From the NCBI GenBank assembly GCA_947044405.1, contig CAMRHE010000013.1, forward strand, positions 186,001 through 250,000: DNA of 64,000 nt, written 5' to 3'. Origin of the DNA: Leptodactylus fallax. Lineage: Eukaryota > Chordata > Amphibia > Anura > Leptodactylidae. The translations under genes were made by a program, and so were the position numbers. The notes beneath the pieces are model-generated. The model ran no database searches. It was not told where the DNA came from and saw only the letters and a list, made by a program, of their open reading frames with translations. Of the stretch, positions 58,558 to 64,000 are shown in pieces; position 1 is the stretch's first letter; each line of letters starts with the position of its first letter.

Positions 58558-58830
58558 AGCAGCACGGTGGCTTAGTGGTTAGCACTGCAGCGCTGGACTC
58601 CTGGGTTCGAATCCTGCCAGGGACAACATCTGCAAGGAGTTTGTATGTCCTCCCCATGTTTTCTTGGGTTTCCTCCGGGCATTCCAGTTTCCTCCCTCCT
58701 ACACTCTGATATACCGATAGGGAATGTAGATTGTGAGCCCTATATGGGACAGTGACTGTCAATGTCTGTAAAGCGCTGCGAAATATGATGGTGCTATACA
58801 AATAAGCATAAATAAATAAAATAAATAATA
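58558..58830 (+). mobile_element. tRNA-derived SINE, copy 3 (best preserved)
   Basis: Internal RNA polymerase III promoter: A box TGGCTTAGTGG (58568-58578) and a consensus B box GGTTCGAATCC (58604-58614). Then a conserved central part (ACAACATCTGCAAGGAG, GGTTTCCTCCGGGC) and a 3' part GTAGATTGTGAGCCCTATAT, GCGCTGCGAAATATGATGG and an (ATAA)n tail. The tRNA-like head with this central part resembles V-SINE-type elements. The 3' part resembles the tail of the L2-type LINE at about 42969-43110. Confidence 0.85.
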
Positions 58831-59142
58831 AGGACAGGCAATCAGTATCAGATTGGTCTGGGTCCAACATCCTGACCTGTTACTGATCAGCTTAAGCATT
58901 CGACAGAAGCCGTATGTAGGGTATATGGATGAAAGCAACTCTGTTCCTATTCAAGCGAATGGGAGTGGGAATGCAATTCCTACGTGCCACCACTAGAGCA
59001 TATGGAGCTCTGTACACTACATACAGCTTCCTGTCCATACAATGACACCTAGAACTGCAACCCCACTTCCATTCACTTGATTAGGAAGAGTGCTGATTGG
59101 TGTCGGACCCAGACACATCTGGTGTTGAAGACCTGGCCAATA

Positions 59143-60077
<935 letters not shown>

Positions 60078-60159
60078 TAGGTCTTCAGTATCAATTATCT
60101 TGAGGTCCTGGACAACCCTTTTAGGCAAGCCATAGTAATATAAAGTATATTCCCATAAT

Positions 60160-60821
60160 TGTAACGTCCTTGCCTGTCCGGGCTTTGGCGCCGTCCTCCG
60201 GGCGCACGCTGCGGCGCAGGAGGCGTGCCCGGTTGTAATTCTTTCCTTGGGTTTTTCTTGTATTGTCTGAACACTGTCCTATTCCCTCACCTCCTTAATT
60301 GATTTTCCACCACGCCCTTCTCCTTCACCTTGCTTTCCCCCTGCTCCACTAAGAGTTAACTTTAGTCCTGCCTTGTGATTGACAGCCTGTCCTCCTATCA
60401 AGTGTGGGGCGGGTTCTTTCTCCCTATTTATTGTTTGCTCACTTTCCCATTGGTGCCTGCTATTGCATTTTGCTTACTGGCTATACTCCTTGCTCCTTGT
60501 TACCTGCTCTTCTGATTGTCTGACCACTGGCTTTGACTTTGACTATTCTCTTGGATTTTGATTCTGTACTGCATTGCTCGATTGTTACGGACCCCTTGGC
60601 TAGCTGACCTCCCTTTGTTGTTTGTGCGTCCTGTCTGCGTTCTGTGTTGTCACTTATTTAGAGTAGGGACCGGCTCCAAGTTGTTCCTGTCATTAGGACA
60701 GTGAGACAAGTAGGTAGGGACAGGGTTTGGGTCAACTTTAGGGCTCACTGTCTCTGTATTCCCTTCCTCTCAGGTTTTTGCTGCAGCACTGGAGAATTGC
60801 TCAACTGGCAATTCCCTTACA
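60160..60821 (+). mobile_element. Solo LTR (family 1, copy 2)
   Basis: 662 bp starting TGTAACGTCC and ending TTCCCTTACA, flanked by a perfect 5-bp repeat ATAAT (60155-60159, 60822-60826). Shared blocks with 4886-5532 include TGATTGACAGCCTGT, TCTGACCACTGGCTTTGACT and GACCCCTTGGCT. No internal region. Confidence 0.85.
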
Positions 60822-61070
60822 ATAATATAATGCTTGACCAAGCCTTCTCTCTGGTAAAGATGATAGTACCCCAATATGTTTCGGTACTGCCTTTCCTTTT
60901 GGTGTTTGACGCCATCATTTTGAAATGTATGATTTCATTTTTAACTGTATGTTTAACATTTGTGAATAATAAAGATGCTTATTTTAATACTCACACTTTG
61001 ATATATATACAGTACAGACCAAAAGTTTGGACACACCTTCTCATTCCAAGAGTTTTCTGTATTTTCATGA

Positions 61071-61826
61071 CTATAAAAATTGTAGATTCACACTGAAGGC
61101 ATCAAAACTATCACTCTCTTTCTTGGTCAAATAGCCCTTACACAGTCTGGAAGTGTATTTGGGGTCATTGTCCTGTTGAAAAATAAATGATGGTCCAACT
61201 AAATGCAAACCGGATGGAATAGCATGCCGCTGCAAGATGCTGTGGTAACCATGCTGGTTCAGTATTCCTTCAATTTTGAATAAATCCCCAACAGTGTCAC
61301 CAGCAAAGCACCCCCACACCATCACACCTCCTCCTCCATGCTTCACGGTGGGAACCAGGCATGTAGAGTCCATTCGTTCACCTTTTCTGCGTCGCACAAA
61401 GACACGGTGGTTGCAACCAAAGATCTCAAATTTGGACTCATCAGACCAAAGCACAGATTTCCACAGGTCTAATGTCCATTCCTTGTGTTCTTTAGCCCAA
61501 ACAAGTCTCTTCTGCTTGTTGCCTGTCCTTAGCAGTGGTTTCCTAGCAGCTATTTTACCATGAAGGCCTGCTGCACACAGTCTCCTCTTAACAGTTGTTG
61601 TAGAGATGTGTCTGCTGCTAGAACTCTGTGTGGCATTGACTTTTGGTCTTCCTTTCCTGCAGCGGTCCTCATGTGAGCCAGTTTCTTTGTAGCGCTTGAT
61701 GGTTTTGGTCACTGCACTTGGGGACACTTTCAAAGTTTTCCCAATTTTTCGGACTGACTGACTTTCATTTCTTAAAGTAATGATGGCCACTCGTTTTTCT
61801 TTACTTAGCTGCTTTTTTCTTGCCAT
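61071..61826 (-). pseudogene. Tc1-like transposase, C-terminally deleted
   Basis: ATG at 61824-61826 (MARKKQLSKEK). DNA-binding part with SVRKIGKTLKVSPSAVTKTI and a GRPKV linker; a stretch between the linker and NATQSSSSRH is shorter than I would expect. Catalytic part: VLWSDESKFEIFG, VKHGGGGVMVWGCFAGD and [11 protein letters not shown], so two aspartates are present. After LTKKESD the frame runs into terminal-repeat sequence, so the glutamate block and the C-terminus are lost. Inactive. Confidence 0.88.
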
Positions 61827-61984
61827 AATACAAATTCTAACACTCCATTCAGTAGGACTATCAGCTGTGTATCCACCTGACTTCTGAACAACACAACTGA
61901 TGGTCCCAACCCCATTTATAAGGCAAGAAATCCCACTTATTAAACCTGACAGGGCACACCTGTGAAGTGAAAACCATTTCAGGT

Positions 61985-62077
61985 GACTACCTCTTGAAGC
62001 TCATCAAGAGAATGCCAAGAGTGTGCAAAGCAGTAATCAAAGCAAAAGGTGGCTACTTTGAAGAACCTAGAATTTAA
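61985..62077 (+). other. Leader segment mirroring the transposase C-terminus
   Basis: On the strand opposite to the transposase, the leader of element H reads RMPRVCKAVIKAKGGYFEEP and then a stop. This looks like the last residues of the transposase in the inverted orientation. In this family the long terminal inverted repeat seems to extend into the 3' end of the coding region, so its mirror copy lies in the leader. In this copy the true C-terminus is deleted and only the mirror remains. Confidence 0.6.
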
Positions 62078-62469
62078 GACATATTTTCACACTTTTTTGT
62101 TAAGTATATAATTCCACGTGTTAATTCATAGTTTTGATGCCTTCAGTGTGAATCTACAATTTTTATAGTCATGAAAATACAGAAAACTCTTGGAATGAGA
62201 AGGTGTGTCCAAACTTTTGGTCTGTACTGTATATACTTGTTTGTTGCAGGTTATTTATTAGTTCATATTTGTAAATCAGTTACGTACAGACATGAATTTT
62301 AGATACCTGGTATGGTGCATTTTGAGTGTGTCTCATAGGTCGCTTTATTTATTGGTTCCAAGCAAAGTGAAGCTGAAGGTAATTTTGTACTAATGATGGA
62401 TTTAGGACATGTAATTAGGGGAACAGCAACACAACAGTAATGGAATACATTTAAAGGGAAGGTTTACAA

Positions 62470-63145
62470 TATTGAAATAATAGGTTGTACAGTATTACCT
62501 GCCAAGGCTAGTATATGACTAAATATAGGAGAGTCACTCACTAATTTTATATGGACGTATAAAAATTTAAATCTTTATTAAATAAACTTAAAAGATACCA
62601 AAACACAAACACATTGGATGCACAATATTAATTAAAAGGCTCTAATCGCATAATATTTACATAAAAATCTGAGTGCGTCGTGTATAGCATTAATTTCCAT
62701 GGAAATACCAACTTTATATGTAGAATAGCTGTAAAGTAACTTCAAACCTACAGCTATGTACAGACCTCAATCTCTCTCATTACTCTCAACAATTGTAAAT
62801 TTCAAGGGTTGTTATATACCATAAATGTTCCTGCCTCATTAATTATAGCTTTCTGCTCTGGTGTATCAAGATGGCTAAACCAGCTTTGGTTTCTATACTG
62901 AAGCAGCACAGGTGAAGCAGTCACGCTTTGAATTTACAATTGACTAGCACCATAGACAAACCAGAGCTCACGGCAAACTACACATTCATCTATCAGCACT
63001 ATAATAAACCAGTGCTCACACCAAGGTAAATGCTTTTTATCTACCAGCACTATAGTAAACCAATGCTCACAACAAAATTAACACTATTCTTACGCGTTTC
63101 TGATGTCAACAAATATTAAATTGTTGGCATCTTCATCAGAGGTAA
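62470..63145 (-). mobile_element. Possible Penelope-type tail / short retroelement
   Basis: AT-rich block with ATATAGGAGAGTCACTCACTA and TTAAATCTTTATTAAATAAAC, like the 9880-9950 part of the Penelope-like element, and a hammerhead-like motif at its far end (63092-63139). No coding sequence. Two CCAGTGCTCACACCA-type units occur at about 62962, 63010 and 63060. Boundaries are approximate. Confidence 0.35.
63092..63139 (-). ncRNA. Hammerhead-ribozyme-like motif with long stem II
   Basis: Minus strand: CTGATGA (63133-63139), a stem of about 11 bp (GATGCCAACAA against TTGTTGACATC, one mismatch) with an AT-rich loop, then AGAAA, then the palindrome ACGCGT (63092-63097), then A. The order fits a hammerhead core with a palindromic stem III, as at 10545-10592. 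One unpaired A flanks stem II on each side; stem I pairing is weak here. Confidence 0.5.
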
Positions 63146-64000
63146 GTCTTATTTATCTAATCTATAGAACTTCAGTGCAGGTACGGTAAGTATGTTTTCT
63201 TATTCATTTTTAGGCTATTCCTTTTCTAACATATGCTTCCCATTCCCCCATTCCGCACTGATATTAGGCTTTTTCAGAGGTTAGGTACATATGTTTTCTT
63301 ATTGTTGTCTTAGGCTGTGCCCTTCCCAACATCACTCCCTGCACCCCCCGTCGGAACTAATGTTTGGCCGCCATGTTTGACACTAGAAAATAAAAAAGCT
63401 GCCAATACTTTAATGTAGTAAGATATAAGCCAGACTTATATTATATTATATCATTCTTACATACTACTGATTTATATAAAAGTTATGACAACAGCCCTTT
63501 AAGTTTTAATGTTTGCATTTAATGTTATTTGCCAGTGGATTTTTTTTTCTAGGCATCAAGCCATTATATTGTGATTGTTAGTAGAAGTCATTGTTGTAAT
63601 TAACCTTATTGTAAAGTAAAGAATAAACATTCATTTACAGTAAGAGTATCTTTTTATTGTATGACTTGTGATTCTGGAACACTAGATTTGAATTAAATAA
63701 TGTGATAAAACTTTTTTACTGCATGTATGATTTTTTTTTTTTTCCATTGGCAAAATGCTCTTAAGCTGCTATGATACCAAATCAAAGTAATTTTGCAAAC
63801 TACAAATGTCCTAAGTTTCCTTTTAGGGGGAAAAAAAGAATCGTTAGAAAACCATGACAAGGTATCAAAGCAGATTGTTGCAATCACAAGGAGAACAAGA
63901 GAAACAGAATAGGAGCATCTATTACCAACAATTTAGCTTGCTGCATTCATACAGAGTCAAAAGCATTCATTAGCTTCATAGTGTAACATAAGCTTTCAAG
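63146..64000. other. No gene recognised
   Basis: AT-rich non-coding sequence with T runs at about 63541 and 63732. Confidence 0.4.

Larger units (their letters stand above)
61010..62229 (-). mobile_element. Tc1-like transposon H, internal deletion
   Basis: 1,220 bp flanked by TA (61008-61009, 62230-62231). Termini CAGTACAGACCAAAAGTTTG. The left repeat is shortened to about 100 bp where a deletion joins it to the coding region (about 61107-61120); the right one extends further. Confidence 0.9.

Noticed and set aside
58558..58640. A genuine tRNA gene, because of the consensus A and B boxes
   Set aside because: No tRNA cloverleaf beyond the boxes, and the sequence continues into a SINE body with two other copies in the window.

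Overview
This is vertebrate nuclear DNA, most likely from a frog or toad with a large, repeat-rich genome. No host exon, tRNA or rRNA gene could be recognised. Almost everything readable is a transposable element or a fossil of one. The amphibian guess rests on the mix: many Tc1-like transposon families, TTAA-target T2/Kolobok-type MITEs, DIRS-type tyrosine-recombinase retrotransposons, a Penelope-like element, L1 and L2 LINEs, tRNA-derived SINEs, and a low-complexity repeat family familiar from anuran genomes.

Layout. 0-9.3 kb: a Tc1 element cut by the window edge, a 41-bp poly-C tract, a solo LTR with a 5-bp target duplication sitting inside a MITE, and TTAA-target MITEs including a 506-bp foldback. 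9.3-13.7 kb: an interspersed repeat split by a 5'-truncated Penelope-like element (16-bp target duplication), itself split by a 5'-truncated LINE. 13.7-17 kb: two Tc1-like elements. 17.9-22.5 kb: a long hairpin, a tandemly duplicated chromodomain-like fossil, a SINE, a solo LTR carrying a 4 x 73-bp minisatellite, and a hAT-like repeat. 22.86-33.56 kb: two DIRS elements of one family in divergent orientation. The left copy is heavily decayed; the right one is nearly intact (one frameshift in gag, one stop in the recombinase). 34-35.1 kb: a hAT-Charlie-like element with a perfect 8-bp target duplication. 36 kb: a Tc1-like fossil. 39.7-43.1 kb: a nearly complete L2-type LINE with a 2A-like motif. 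43.7-44.8 kb: a truncated Tc1. 45.0-54.0 kb: a full-length but dead L1-type LINE with an 18-bp target duplication, carrying a nested Tc1 and a nested hAT element that holds a further TTAA MITE. 54.8-62.2 kb: three Tc1 deletion derivatives, a second copy of the first solo LTR, and a T2-type MITE holding a SINE and a Tc1. 62.5-63.1 kb: a repeat with a hammerhead-like motif.

How the parts relate. The nesting gives a relative history: L1 came before its Tc1 and hAT insertions; the Penelope-like element came after the repeat it splits and before the LINE inside it. The SINEs share their 3' tail with the L2 LINE, which fits mobilisation of the SINE by L2-type machinery. Three places carry a hammerhead-ribozyme-like core on the minus strand, one of them inside the Penelope-like element, the group known to carry minimal dimer-type hammerheads. 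The best-preserved coding regions are the DIRS reverse transcriptase/RNase H frame (727 codons), the L2 reverse transcriptase region, and one Tc1 transposase broken by a single stop codon.
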